Positions 21,264 to 30,060 of a DNA stretch of 64,000 bases are shown one piece after another (position 1 is the stretch's first letter; each line of letters begins with the position of its first letter). A program made the translations under genes and the position numbers. The stretch comes from Caballeronia hypogeia (GTDB taxonomy: Bacteria; Pseudomonadota; Gammaproteobacteria; Burkholderiales; Burkholderiaceae). Below the pieces are notes generated by a model. That model made no database searches. It saw nothing but the letters and a program-made list of their open reading frames with translations, and was not told the origin of the DNA. The stretch lies in NCBI RefSeq assembly GCF_001544875.2, contig NZ_FCOA02000010.1, forward strand, positions 158,795 to 222,794. Direction: 5' to 3'.

Positions 21264-21563
21264 GTGAACCGGCTGCAACTGACAGCAAGCGTCGTGGAAC
21301 GCGAACCGGTGCGGTACACCCCCGCCGGCATCCCGATCGCAAGCTGCACGTTGCAACACGCAGCGGAAGTCGTCGAAGCGGGCATCGTCCGCAAGATCGA
21401 GCTGACACTGCAGGCTGTCGCGGCCGGCGAAGCGAGCGGCAAGCTGGAAAGCTGCCCGATGGGCGTGGAAACACGCTTCACCGGCTTTCTGGCGAAGAAA
21501 AGCCGTAACGCGCGAACCCTGGTGTTTCACATCACAGAATTGCAGGACATTGGAAAGGACTAA
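21264..21563 (+). CDS. priB: Primosomal replication protein N (PriB)
   Basis: PriB (99 aa) is a small single-strand DNA-binding OB-fold protein of the PriA-dependent replication restart primosome. It starts with GTG at 21264 ([20 protein letters not shown]). The conserved [13 protein letters not shown] and the C-terminal [19 protein letters not shown] are visible. Placement between rpsF and rpsR is standard in beta- and gamma-proteobacteria, so the gene is translated from the ribosomal protein transcript. Confidence 0.95.
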   Translation: MNRLQLTASVVEREPVRYTPAGIPIASCTLQHAAEVVEAGIVRKIELTLQAVAAGEASGKLESCPMGVETRFTGFLAKKSRNARTLVFHITELQDIGKD

Positions 21564-21565
21564 TC

Positions 21566-21841
21566 ATGCCCCGCCCGACTGGTAAGAAATTCGACAAGCG
21601 TCGTCAGCAACAAAACCCGCTCTTCAAGCGCAAGAAGTTCTGCCGTTTCACGGCAGCCGGCGTCGAGTACATCGACTACAAGGACACGGAAACGCTGAAG
21701 GACTTCATCGGCGAAAACGGCAAGATCACGCCGGCTCGTCTGACTGGCACGAAGGCGCACTATCAGCGCCAGCTCGACACGGCAATCAAGCGCGCGCGTT
21801 TCCTCGCGCTCCTGCCGTACACCGACCTGCACAAGGCCTAA
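21566..21841 (+). CDS. rpsR: 30S ribosomal protein S18
   Basis: S18 (91 aa), partner of S6. [18 protein letters not shown] and [18 protein letters not shown] are family landmarks, and the protein ends with [14 protein letters not shown]. The ATG comes two bases after the priB stop, so translation is likely coupled. Confidence 0.98.
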   Translation: MPRPTGKKFDKRRQQQNPLFKRKKFCRFTAAGVEYIDYKDTETLKDFIGENGKITPARLTGTKAHYQRQLDTAIKRARFLALLPYTDLHKA

Positions 21842-21869
21842 TCAGACGACGCAATAAGGAAAGCCAAAA

Positions 21870-22325
21870 ATGCAAATCATTCTTTTGGAAAAGGTCGTCA
21901 ATCTGGGCAACCTGGGCGACATCGTCAAGGTCAAGGACGGCTACGCACGTAACTTCCTGATCCCCGGCAAGAAGGCTCGCCGTGCAACGAAGGACGCAAT
22001 CGCCGAATTCGAAGTCCGCCGCGCGGACCTCGAAAAGGTCGCCGCTGAAAAGCTGGCAGCCGCACAGGCACAAGGCGAAAAGCTGAGCGGCTTCACGGTT
22101 CAGATCGGCCAGAAGGCTGGCGTCGACGGCCGTCTGTTCGGTTCGGTCACGAACGCGGACATCGCTGAAGCGCTGAAGAAGCAAGGCTTCGCCGAAGTGG
22201 AAAAGGCGCAAGTGCGTCTGCCGCAAGGCCCGATCAAGATGGTCGGCGACCATCCGGTTCAAGTGGCGCTGCACACGGACGTGCTGGTCGACGTCACGGT
22301 GTCGGTGCTCGGCGAGCACGCGTAA
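21870..22325 (+). CDS. rplI: 50S ribosomal protein L9
   Basis: L9 (151 aa), a two-domain protein at the base of the L1 stalk. The N-terminal domain has [19 protein letters not shown] then [16 protein letters not shown], and a long connecting helix and the C-terminal domain follow, ending [24 protein letters not shown] lies upstream of the ATG. It is the last gene before a strong terminator that separates it from dnaB. Confidence 0.98.
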   Translation: MQIILLEKVVNLGNLGDIVKVKDGYARNFLIPGKKARRATKDAIAEFEVRRADLEKVAAEKLAAAQAQGEKLSGFTVQIGQKAGVDGRLFGSVTNADIAEALKKQGFAEVEKAQVRLPQGPIKMVGDHPVQVALHTDVLVDVTVSVLGEHA

Positions 22326-22361
22326 GCGTGTAGCGGGGCCTCGCGCCTCGCGTCGCTGTAC

Positions 22362-22396
22362 AAAAAGCGGGAGTCTCAACGACTCCCGCTTTTTTT
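22362..22396 (+). terminator. Rho-independent terminator after rplI
   Basis: A perfect 14-base stem (22362-22375 with 22381-22394) has a 5-base loop and ends in seven Ts (22390-22396). It separates the ribosomal operon from dnaB. Confidence 0.93.
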
Positions 22397-22444
22397 CGTC
22401 TGAACGTAGTAGCGCACGCCGTATTTCATCGATAATTCCACCCC

Positions 22445-23833
22445 ATGAACGCTCCGTCCAAAGACCCGCAACTCGACGCGCTGAAGGTCCCGCCGCATTC
22501 GATCGAAGCCGAGCAATCCGTGATCGGCGGCCTGCTGCTGGACAACGCCGCATGGGACCGTATCGCCGATGTCATGGCGCAAAGCGATTTTTATCGCTAT
22601 GACCATCGCATTATTTACGAGCACATTGGCAAGCTGATCGCGGCGACCCGTCCCGCCGACGTCATCACCGTCTACGAAGCGCTGAACATGGCCGGAAAGG
22701 CCGAGGAAGTGGGCGGTCTTGCGTATCTCAACGCGCTGGCGCAGAACACGCCTAGCGCCGCGAATATTCGCCGCTATGCGGAAATCGTGCGCGATCGCGC
22801 GGTGTTGCGCCGCCTCGTATCGGTCGCGGATGAAATTTCCGCCGACGCCTTCAATCCGCAGGGCAAGGAAGTCCGCCAGATTCTGGACGAGGCGGAATCG
22901 CGCGTGTTCTCGATCGCCGAGGACGGCGCGCGCGGCACGCAGGGTTTCCTTGAAATCGGACCGCTGCTCACGCAGGTCGTGGAGCGCATCGACACGCTGT
23001 ATCACACCGCCAATCCGAGCGATGTCACCGGCACGCCGACCGGCTTCGTCGATCTCGACCGCATGACCTCAGGCATGCACGGCGGCGAGCTGATCATCGT
23101 GGCGGGGCGGCCGTCGATGGGTAAGACCGCGTTTTCGATGAACATCGGCGAATACGTGGCGGTGGAGTACGGTTTGCCGGTCGCGGTGTTCTCGATGGAA
23201 ATGCCCGGCACGCAGCTCACGATGCGTATGCTCGGTTCGGTCGGCCGGCTCGACCAGCACCGCATGCGTACCGGCCGCCTGACCGACGAAGACTGGCCGA
23301 AGCTCACGCACGCGGTGCAGAAAATGAGCGAGGCGCAGCTTTTCATCGACGAAACCGGTGGTCTCAATCCGATGGAACTGCGCTCGCGCGCGCGGCGACT
23401 GTCGCGGCAGTGCGGCAAGTTGGGCCTGATCATCGTCGACTATCTGCAGCTGATGTCGGGTTCGGGCGGCGGCGAAAACCGCGCGACCGAAATCTCCGAA
23501 ATCTCGCGCTCGCTGAAGAGCCTTGCCAAGGAACTCGACGTGCCGGTAATAGCGCTGTCGCAGTTGAACCGCGGTCTCGAGCAGCGGCCGAACAAGCGTC
23601 CGATCATGTCGGACCTGCGCGAATCGGGCGCAATCGAACAGGACGCGGACGTGATCCTGTTCATCTACCGCGACGAAGTCTACAACCCGGACAGCCCGGA
23701 CAAGGGCACCGCCGAAATCATCATCGGCAAGCAGCGTAACGGTCCGATCGGACCGGTGCGTCTGACGTTCCATGGTCAATATACGAAGTTTGACAACTTC
23801 GCCGGCGTACAGAGCTTCTACGGCAGCGAGTAA
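22445..23833 (+). CDS. dnaB: Replicative DNA helicase DnaB
   Basis: DnaB (462 aa) is the hexameric 5'-3' helicase at the replication fork. The N-terminal DnaG-interacting domain (VPPHSIEAEQSVIGGLLLDN) is followed by the RecA-like domain with Walker A GRPSMGKTAF, motif VFSMEMPG, Walker B LIIVDYLQLM and the arginine finger region near the C-terminus (KQRNGPIGPV). No intein is present. It starts 48 bases after the L9 terminator and is probably driven by its own promoter in that short gap. Confidence 0.98.
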   Translation: MNAPSKDPQLDALKVPPHSIEAEQSVIGGLLLDNAAWDRIADVMAQSDFYRYDHRIIYEHIGKLIAATRPADVITVYEALNMAGKAEEVGGLAYLNALAQNTPSAANIRRYAEIVRDRAVLRRLVSVADEISADAFNPQGKEVRQILDEAESRVFSIAEDGARGTQGFLEIGPLLTQVVERIDTLYHTANPSDVTGTPTGFVDLDRMTSGMHGGELIIVAGRPSMGKTAFSMNIGEYVAVEYGLPVAVFSMEMPGTQLTMRMLGSVGRLDQHRMRTGRLTDEDWPKLTHAVQKMSEAQLFIDETGGLNPMELRSRARRLSRQCGKLGLIIVDYLQLMSGSGGGENRATEISEISRSLKSLAKELDVPVIALSQLNRGLEQRPNKRPIMSDLRESGAIEQDADVILFIYRDEVYNPDSPDKGTAEIIIGKQRNGPIGPVRLTFHGQYTKFDNFAGVQSFYGSE

Positions 23834-23983
23834 AGCCGAGAGCGCCCGCGCGGCACGCCGCCTGCTGTCACGCGCTTGCCACATCCGACGATACGCCGCG
23901 CCGCGCGCGGTGCGTCGGGTGGTGCACGCAGGTACAATATGTCAGATTGATGTCTGTTCAAAAACCCATTTTTCGGGATTTTC

Positions 23984-24610
23984 ATGTTCGGTCGTTTTAT
24001 GCCCACCGAGGGCAAATTTTTTGAGATTTTCAACGCGCACGCGAAGTGCATGGTCGATGCCAGCCGCGAGCTCGAATTGCTGATCGATAACCTCGAGGAC
24101 GCCGAGGTGCACAAGCAGAACGTCCAGGCGAACGAAAAGCGCGCCGACAAGCTCACGCATGAAACCATCGACCTGCTGCACAAGACCTTCATCACGCCGC
24201 TCGACCGCGACGAGATCCATAAGCTCATCACCACGATGGACGACATCCTCGATCTGATGGAGGACGTTGCCACGGCCATCTCGCTGTACGACGTGCGCGC
24301 GGTGACCTCTGAGGCGAGCCAGCTTGCGCATATCTGCACGGCAACGGCGTTGCGGGTTCAGCAGGCGGTCGAACTGCTCGCGGACATGAAGCGCGCGAGC
24401 GAGATCCTCAAGATTTGCGAGGAAATCGACCGTCTCGAATCGGACGCCGACCGCGTGCTGCGCGCCGCGATGTCGAAGCTCTTCCGCGAGGAAGACGATG
24501 TGAAGACGCTCATCAAGCTGAAGGCGATCTACGAGCTGCTCGAGACGATCACCGACAAGTGCGAGGACGTCGCGAACATCATCGAAGGCATTGTGCTGGA
24601 AAACGCCTGA
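23984..24610 (+). CDS. DUF47 (PhoU-like) partner of Pit phosphate transporter
   Basis: A 208-aa all-helical DUF47 protein. The conserved features are FFEIFNAHAKCMVDASREL, EKRADKLTHETIDLLHKTF, ITPLDRDEIHKLITTMDD and, near the end, KLKAIYELLETITDKCEDV. DUF47 proteins resemble half of PhoU and are almost always encoded next to Pit-type phosphate transporters, whose activity they are thought to tune. The pit gene starts 41 bases later. An isolated -10-like TACAAT at 23933-23938 lies upstream. Confidence 0.93.
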   Translation: MFGRFMPTEGKFFEIFNAHAKCMVDASRELELLIDNLEDAEVHKQNVQANEKRADKLTHETIDLLHKTFITPLDRDEIHKLITTMDDILDLMEDVATAISLYDVRAVTSEASQLAHICTATALRVQQAVELLADMKRASEILKICEEIDRLESDADRVLRAAMSKLFREEDDVKTLIKLKAIYELLETITDKCEDVANIIEGIVLENA

Positions 24611-24651
24611 TCGGCGCCGCATTCCAGAACCGGTCACAACAACACCCACTG

Positions 24652-25662
24652 ATGCATTCGATTCAACTCGCCATCTGGGCGGTCGCGCTGCTCGTCATAG
24701 TCGCACTCGCGTTCGACTTCATGAACGGCTTCCACGACGCCGCCAACTCCATCGCGACGGTCGTCTCGACCGGCGTGCTCAAGCCGCAGCAGGCGGTCGC
24801 GTTCGCGGCGGCGTTCAACGTCATCGCGTATTTCATCTTTCACCTGAAGGTCGCCGCCACCGTCGGCAAGGGAACGATCGATCCCGAGATCGTCGATCAC
24901 TACGTCATCTTCGGCGCGCTCGTGGGCGCGATCGGCTGGAACATCGTCACGTGGATCTACGGCATTCCGTCGAGCTCGTCGCACGCACTGATCGGTGGAC
25001 TGGTCGGCGCGGCGCTCGCCAAGTCGGGATGGGGGGCGCTCAACTGGGACGGGCTGCTCAAGACCGTCGCGTTCATCTTCATCTCGCCGGTGCTGGGATT
25101 CGTGCTCGGTTCGTTCTTCATGCTGCTGGTGTCGTGGCTGTATTTCCGCACGCCGCCTTCGAAGGTCGACCGGCGTTTCCGCCGCATGCAGCTCGTCTCG
25201 GCGGGCCTGTATTCGCTCGGGCACGGCGGCAATGACGCGCAGAAGACGATCGGCATCATCTGGATGCTTTTGATCGCGACCGGCTACGCGTCCGTCACCG
25301 CCGACGCGCCGCCCATTTGGGTCATCGGCCTGTGCTATCTGTCGATGGGTCTGGGCACGCTCTTCGGCGGCTGGCGTATCGTGCGCACGATGGGTCAGAA
25401 GATCACCAAGCTCAAGCCGGTCGGCGGTTTCTGCGCGGAGACGGGCGGGGCGATCACGCTGTTCGTCGCGTCGTTCCTGGGCATTCCCGTTTCCACGACG
25501 CATACGATCACCGGCGCGATCGTCGGCGTCGGCGCGACACAGAAGTTCAGCGCGGTGCGCTGGGGCGTCGCAGGCAATATCGTGTGGGCGTGGATTCTGA
25601 CGATTCCCGCTTCCGCCGCGCTCGCGGCGGCGGGATGGTGGGTCGGCCACCGCTTCCTGTAA
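24652..25662 (+). CDS. pit: Low-affinity inorganic phosphate transporter (Pit)
   Basis: A 336-aa inner-membrane phosphate/proton symporter. The duplicated signature motifs are FDFMNGFHDAANSIATVVST (first half) and SLGHGGNDAQKTIGII (second half), with PSSSSHALIGGLVGAAL and PVSTTHTITGAIVGVG as the paired inner motifs. About nine to ten membrane helices are visible. The ATG at 24652 (MHSIQLAIWAVALLVIVALA) starts the first helix; the longer open frame lies inside the DUF47 gene. Its ribosome site is weak, which suggests coupling to the upstream gene. Confidence 0.95.
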   Translation: MHSIQLAIWAVALLVIVALAFDFMNGFHDAANSIATVVSTGVLKPQQAVAFAAAFNVIAYFIFHLKVAATVGKGTIDPEIVDHYVIFGALVGAIGWNIVTWIYGIPSSSSHALIGGLVGAALAKSGWGALNWDGLLKTVAFIFISPVLGFVLGSFFMLLVSWLYFRTPPSKVDRRFRRMQLVSAGLYSLGHGGNDAQKTIGIIWMLLIATGYASVTADAPPIWVIGLCYLSMGLGTLFGGWRIVRTMGQKITKLKPVGGFCAETGGAITLFVASFLGIPVSTTHTITGAIVGVGATQKFSAVRWGVAGNIVWAWILTIPASAALAAAGWWVGHRFL

Positions 25663-25707
25663 GCCTTTCCCTGCCTTCGGCCTGGCGTGATGCGGGGCCG
25701 AAGCGCA

Positions 25708-26514
25708 TCAGATGATCGGTGACGAGACTCCGTCCATCGGAATGATCGCGCCCGATACGTAACTCGCGCGCCGGCTCGCCAGAAAGAGCGCGACGTCGGC
25801 GATTTCCTCCGGTTTCGCATAGCGCCCGAGCGGCACTTTCGACTGCGTGTCGGCGAGCACCTGATCGCGCGTGACGCCTTGCCGCTTAGCTTCCAGTTCG
25901 AGCGCTTCCTCGACGCGCTCGGTAAGCGTCGCGCCCGGATTGATTGCGTTGATGCGGATGCCGAGCTTCGCGTAATGATGCGCGAGTCCGACCGTGTTCA
26001 ACATCAGCGCCGCATTCGCCGCACCGCCCGCGATATGGATGTCGGTGGCGATCTTTCCGCCCATCCCGACGATATTCACGATCGCGCCCGGCTCGACGGT
26101 CGGATCGTTGCGCACGCGCTCGGCCATGCGTTTGAGCACCACTTGCTGCGGATAGACGTAGGAGAAGTATTTGGCGTCCATCGCGGCCTTGTAGGCGGCG
26201 GCGTCGAGTGCGTCGGGATCGTAGCGTTTCGCGGCCCCGGCGCTGTTGATCAGAATGTCGATGGGCCCGAGCGCGGCGCTCGCTTCTTCGACCACATCTT
26301 CCGCGCTATGCGCCTCGTGCAGGTCGGCGCGCGCGAGATGCACGTGATGCCCGCCGCTGGCGAGTTGCTCGCGGGCGCGGGCGAGATTCGCGGCATCGCG
26401 CGAGACGATCGCGACTTTCGCGCCTTCGCTCGCGAACGCTCTTGCACACGCAAATCCGATTCCCTTGCTGCCGCCCGTTATAAGGACGACCTTGCCCGCG
26501 AGTCCCAGGTCCAT
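25708..26514 (-). CDS. SDR-fold protein lacking the Ser-Tyr-Lys triad
   Basis: A 268-aa member of the short-chain dehydrogenase/reductase superfamily. The nucleotide motif TGGSKGIGFACARAF (residues 13-27) and INSAGAAKR (variant of NNAG) are present. However, the catalytic YxxxK is missing: the equivalent segment reads HIAGGAANAALMLN, with Gly for Tyr and Asn for Lys, and the preceding strand NIVGMGG lacks the catalytic Ser. The C-terminal GAIIPMDGV is standard. It may bind NAD(P) without normal dehydrogenase chemistry. The start at 26514 (MDLGLAGKVVLITGG) has GGAG nine bases upstream; the frame extends further upstream without homology. It is downstream of an NlpC lipoprotein on the same strand. 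Confidence 0.85.
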   Translation of the reverse strand: MDLGLAGKVVLITGGSKGIGFACARAFASEGAKVAIVSRDAANLARAREQLASGGHHVHLARADLHEAHSAEDVVEEASAALGPIDILINSAGAAKRYDPDALDAAAYKAAMDAKYFSYVYPQQVVLKRMAERVRNDPTVEPGAIVNIVGMGGKIATDIHIAGGAANAALMLNTVGLAHHYAKLGIRINAINPGATLTERVEEALELEAKRQGVTRDQVLADTQSKVPLGRYAKPEEIADVALFLASRRASYVSGAIIPMDGVSSPII

Positions 26515-26572
26515 GGCGTTGCGCTCCGTCGACGATTGATCGGAACACGATAGCAGAGACGCGCGGCGCGCG

Positions 26573-27613
26573 TCAGTTGCTGCCGTTGGCGAAGCGGGCG
26601 ATGGGATCGTCGCTGGGGGCGGGATGCGGAGCGGCGAGCGAGCCGGTGGACGCGCGCATGACGTGCACCGGTGGATCCTGCGCGGTGCGCGCTTGCTGGC
26701 GCGCCGCATTCGATGTCGACGGTGGCGGTTCGAAGGCATCGGCTGCGGCGCGGATCGGATCCGGCGATGCGTTGATCGTGGCGATGGAAGGCGCGGTGGC
26801 GCCCGCGGCCTGCGCCTGACGCTGCGCCGCGCTCAGGGAAGGCGGCGGCGGCTCGAAGGCGTCGGCGTCGGCGGTTGGGTTGGCGGGCGCTGGCGCCGTG
26901 GCACCCGCGCTTTGTGCCTGGCGCTGCGCGGCGGTGAGTGAAGAAGGGGGCGGCTCAAACGCATCGGCGCTGGTTGGCGCGGTCTGCCGCGCGTAGGCCG
27001 GCGCGGGCGATGGCACCGGTGCTGGCGCGGGCGACGCCACGTACGTCGGCGCATCGAACGGCGTGGGCGCGGACTTCGGCGCGGCGACGCGGCGAATGCC
27101 GTCGAAGCGCTTCGCCCAGTACGGGTTCGTCAGATAGTCGAGCCGTACGGTGCCGCCCGTCGATGGCGCATTCACGAAGCGCAATTTGCCGACATAGATG
27201 CCGACGTGCGAATGCGGCCGTCCGGTCGTATTGAAGAAGATCAGATCGCCCGGCGCGATGCCGTCCGGTTCGACCGATTCGCCGCGCGAACTCATCTCCG
27301 CGGTCGTGCGCGGCAGATTCACGGACGCTGCGCGATCGACCACGTAACGCACGAGCCCGCTGCAATCGAAACCGGCCTCTGGCGTGTTGCCGCCCCAGCG
27401 ATACGGCACGCCGACGAGCGACATCGCCTGAATGGAGATTTCCTCGCGCCCGACGCTGTGATCCACGAAAGTCGGGAAACCGGGTGGCGGCTTGTAGGTG
27501 CGGCTGGCGTTGGTGCTGGCGCTGACGGCCGGCTTGCGCGTTGCCTGCTGCGGCGCGGATCCGCACGCGGCGAGAAGGGCAGTGACGAGAAGCGGCAACC
27601 AGATTCGACGCAT
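26573..27613 (-). CDS. NlpC/P60 peptidoglycan hydrolase lipoprotein with repeated tail
   Basis: A 346-aa predicted outer-membrane or periplasmic lipoprotein. The signal ends in the lipobox LLAAC (Cys17). The NlpC/P60 domain spans about residues 53-175: catalytic Cys84 in FDCSGLVRY and His136 in HSHVGIYVG, with PRTTAEMSSRG and PGDLIFFNT between. These enzymes cut D-Glu-meso-DAP bonds in cell wall peptides. After a proline/alanine linker, the tail holds three copies of an ADAFEPPP-type repeat (starting at residues 216, 250 and 291). The tail is low complexity and probably disordered. The enzyme domain resembles E. coli Spr/MepS, but the tail is an extra. Confidence 0.9.
   Translation of the reverse strand: MRRIWLPLLVTALLAACGSAPQQATRKPAVSASTNASRTYKPPPGFPTFVDHSVGREEISIQAMSLVGVPYRWGGNTPEAGFDCSGLVRYVVDRAASVNLPRTTAEMSSRGESVEPDGIAPGDLIFFNTTGRPHSHVGIYVGKLRFVNAPSTGGTVRLDYLTNPYWAKRFDGIRRVAAPKSAPTPFDAPTYVASPAPAPVPSPAPAYARQTAPTSADAFEPPPSSLTAAQRQAQSAGATAPAPANPTADADAFEPPPPSLSAAQRQAQAAGATAPSIATINASPDPIRAAADAFEPPPSTSNAARQQARTAQDPPVHVMRASTGSLAAPHPAPSDDPIARFANGSN
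26669..26968 (-). repeat. Three imperfect repeats in the NlpC lipoprotein tail
   Basis: The protein repeat begins ADAFEPPP and continues with a serine-rich turn and AAQRQAQ-AGATAP. Copies start at residues 216, 250 and 291; the first two are nearly identical over 27 residues and the third has diverged. Spacing is 34 and 41 residues, so the copies are not strictly tandem. Confidence 0.85.
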
Positions 27614-27756
27614 GTGACACGGGCGAGCGAAATCTCGCCGACCAAGGGGAAGAGGGGGCAGTCTGCCGATACTAGCCCGTCGAACGGGCGTGCGGCAAGA
27701 GAACTTTACGTAACGCTTGAAGAATCGGTCGTAAGTGTTGTCGATGAGAAACGTCT

Positions 27757-27798
27757 GAATAAAAAGAAGCGGCCCGGCGGATTGCTCCGCCGGGCCGC
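27757..27798 (-). terminator. Rho-independent terminator after phoH
   Basis: A perfect 13-base GC stem (27769-27781 with 27786-27798) has a 4-base loop. Read on the minus strand it is followed by CTTCTTTTTATTC. It lies 20 bases after the phoH stop. Confidence 0.88.
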
Positions 27799-27818
27799 TG
27801 TCATCTCAAAAACGAGAC

Positions 27819-29675
27819 TTACAGAATCTCGGACGCGTAGTCGGCGAGACGCGAACGCTCACCGCGCGCGAGCGTCACGTGGCCGCTGTGCGTCCAGCCC
27901 TTGAAGCGATCGACCACGTACGTGAGCCCCGAGCTGCCTTCGGTCAGATAAGGCGTGTCGATCTGCGCGATATTGCCCAGACACACGATCTTCGTGCCCG
28001 GACCCGCGCGCGTGACGAGCGTCTTCATCTGCTTGGGCGTCAGGTTTTGCGCCTCGTCGATGATCACGTACTTGTCGACGAATGTCCGGCCCCGCATGAA
28101 GTTCATGCTCTTCACCTTCAGACGCGAGCGGATCAGCTCCTGCGTCGCGGCGCGGCCCCACTCGCCGGCGGCATCGTCGGTCTTTTGCAGAACCTCGAGG
28201 TTGTCGTCGAATGCGCCCATCCACGGCTGCATCTTCTCTTCCTCGGTGCCTGGCAGAAAGCCTATATCCTCGCCGACCGGAACCGTCGCACGCGTCACGA
28301 TGATCTCGTTGTAGCGCTTGTCGTCGAGCACTTGCGCGAGACCCGCGGCGAGCGCCATCAGCGTCTTGCCGGTGCCGGCCTGGCCGAGCAGGGTGATGAA
28401 GTCGACTTCCGGGTTCATCAACAGGTTGAGCGCGAAGTTCTGCTCGCGGTTGCGCGCCGTGATGCCCCACACGTTGTTCTTGTGGTGCCCGTAGTCGCGC
28501 AAGGTCTGCAACAACGCGGTTTTGCCGTTGAGCTCACGCACGACCGCATGGAACGACGGCTCGCCGTTCTGCGGCTCGAGGTAGACGAACTCGTTCACGA
28601 GCATCGAGGGACACAGCGGCCCGGTCACGCGGTAATACGTGGTGCCGGTTTTCGTGTCCTGCCAGCTTTCCATGCCCTTCGCGTGCTTGGTCCAGAAGTC
28701 CTGCGGCAGCGCGCGCACGCCGGAGTAGAGCAGGTCCTTGTCTTCGAGAACCTGATCGTTGAAGTAATCCTCGGCGGGCAGACCCAGCGCATGCGCCTTG
28801 ATGCGCATGTTGATGTCTTTCGACACCAGCACGACCTGGCGATCCGGCCGCTCCTTCTGCAACGCGCGCACAACGCCGAGAATCTGGTTGTCGGCCTTGC
28901 CCACGGGCAGGCCCTGAACCGGCTCGATATCCGTGAGCGTGGTCTGGAAGTAGAGGCGGCCTTGCGCATCGCGGTTGCCTTGGGACGACAGCAGAATGCC
29001 TTCCGTCATCTTGCCCGCGTTCGCCACCAGCGCGTCGAGCGTGCGGCTCACCTGACGCGCATTGCGCGCCACTTCCGACATGCCCTTCTTGTGATTGTCG
29101 AGTTCTTCCAGCGTCATCATCGGCAGATAGACGTCGTGCTCCTCGAAACGGAAGAGCGAACTCGGGTCGTGCATCAGCACGTTGGTGTCGAGCACGAAAA
29201 GCTTGCGCAATTCGGTTTCGGCTGTCGCGCTCTTGCGACGCTTGTTCTGCGCGCGCGCGTCCCTCGCAGCGGATGGCGCGGCGGCCGGCGTTGCGGGCGT
29301 GTCGGCGCGCTGCGTGCGCGCTTCGACTTCGGCCGGTTTCTCGCGGGCGGGGGGCGCCGGCTGCAGCAGCGCCGCGGTCTGCTTCGATTTACGGCCGCGT
29401 GTCGGCACGCTGCCCGGCGCGGGCGGCGGGACGACCGCTTCGACATGTGCTTCGGCGGGAATCTGGGTCAATACTTCGCTCGCGATCGCGCGCAGCGTGT
29501 GCGCGGCGTTCGCTGCGGCGGGACGCTCCGCGGCGACGGTTTCGACCGCGCCATAGGCGTCGTCGTCGCTGGTCGCGGCTTGCTTTTTCGACTGCTTCGA
29601 AGGCCGGGCTTTGGCCTTGTATTCTTCAGCCGGAAGGAGATGGCCGAGCTTGGCCGGGGCGGTAGGCAAAGGCAT
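27819..29675 (-). CDS. PIN-PhoH family ATPase/ribonuclease
   Basis: A 618-aa two-domain protein. About 155 N-terminal residues are disordered and rich in Ala, Pro and Lys. A PIN nuclease domain begins at LFVLDTNVLMHD (Asp163, first metal ligand) with MMTLEELDNHKKG following. The C-terminal PhoH ATPase domain has Walker A GQAGTGKTLMALAAG and Walker B YVIIDEAQNLTPKQM. Proteins with this order (PhoH2-like) unwind and cleave RNA in some bacteria. It is a stand-alone gene with its own terminator. The N-terminal extension is unusually long for the family, though similar tails are plausible in this group. Confidence 0.9.
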   Translation of the reverse strand: MPLPTAPAKLGHLLPAEEYKAKARPSKQSKKQAATSDDDAYGAVETVAAERPAAANAAHTLRAIASEVLTQIPAEAHVEAVVPPPAPGSVPTRGRKSKQTAALLQPAPPAREKPAEVEARTQRADTPATPAAAPSAARDARAQNKRRKSATAETELRKLFVLDTNVLMHDPSSLFRFEEHDVYLPMMTLEELDNHKKGMSEVARNARQVSRTLDALVANAGKMTEGILLSSQGNRDAQGRLYFQTTLTDIEPVQGLPVGKADNQILGVVRALQKERPDRQVVLVSKDINMRIKAHALGLPAEDYFNDQVLEDKDLLYSGVRALPQDFWTKHAKGMESWQDTKTGTTYYRVTGPLCPSMLVNEFVYLEPQNGEPSFHAVVRELNGKTALLQTLRDYGHHKNNVWGITARNREQNFALNLLMNPEVDFITLLGQAGTGKTLMALAAGLAQVLDDKRYNEIIVTRATVPVGEDIGFLPGTEEEKMQPWMGAFDDNLEVLQKTDDAAGEWGRAATQELIRSRLKVKSMNFMRGRTFVDKYVIIDEAQNLTPKQMKTLVTRAGPGTKIVCLGNIAQIDTPYLTEGSSGLTYVVDRFKGWTHSGHVTLARGERSRLADYASEIL

Positions 29676-29892
29676 GGTGTTCCCTCGAAAGGAATCGGGT
29701 TCGTGTATCGTGCGCCGCCTGTCGCATCCTGCTCGTACGCCCTCGAAGCGATACGGATCCCGCAGTTTGCGCTCGGTGGCGCGCTTCGTTGTCGAAATCG
29801 CCGGTTCGCCTAGGTTTCGATCTGCTCCTTGGAGTTTGCATGACTGCAGGTCGCGCGCGAGCCGATCAAGCCGGGCCTTTGTGCGACGCCAA

Positions 29893-30054
29893 ACAAAAAA
29901 GCCGCCGTTCCGACTACCGGAACCAGCGGCTCACTTTTCTCGGAGCGCCTGCGCCTTGCCGGCTCCACATAGCCCGGATCCCTGCCGACCGCGCCGGCAG
30001 GCGTACGGCGGCTCGCGCTACATGGAAGGGAATGGGGTGGACAGGCGCTCATTG
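29893..30054 (-). ncRNA. ssrS: Structured small RNA, candidate 6S RNA
   Basis: No protein gene lies between bcp and phoH, but the minus strand has all parts of an RNA gene of about 160 bases. A closing stem pairs 30042-30050 with 29943-29951 (9 perfect pairs). After a large internal bubble, a second stem pairs 30017-30027 with 29963-29973 (11 pairs including G-U). An apical hairpin pairs 29995-30001 with 29981-29987. A terminator follows at once. A closed stem, open central bubble and long arm is the 6S RNA layout, which mimics an open promoter and sequesters sigma70 RNA polymerase. No sequence search was possible, so the 6S name is inference. Confidence 0.6.
29894..29930 (-). terminator. Rho-independent terminator of the small RNA
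   Basis: An imperfect GC-rich stem (about 29919-29930 with 29901-29911, two mismatched bases) has a short loop and is followed by TTTTTTG on the minus strand. It ends the RNA and could also end bcp readthrough transcripts. The adjacent bases 29676-29892, up to phoH, hold nothing I can identify beyond the phoH promoter zone. Confidence 0.82.
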
Positions 30055-30060
30055 CGGTCC

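Noticed and set aside
26669..26968. CRISPR-like repeats
   Set aside because: The repeats are in-frame protein repeats of the NlpC lipoprotein with unequal spacing, not repeat-spacer units.
27879..29813. 644-codon open frame opposite the PIN-PhoH gene
   Set aside because: No motifs, biased composition, and fully overlaps a gene with clear PIN and PhoH domains.
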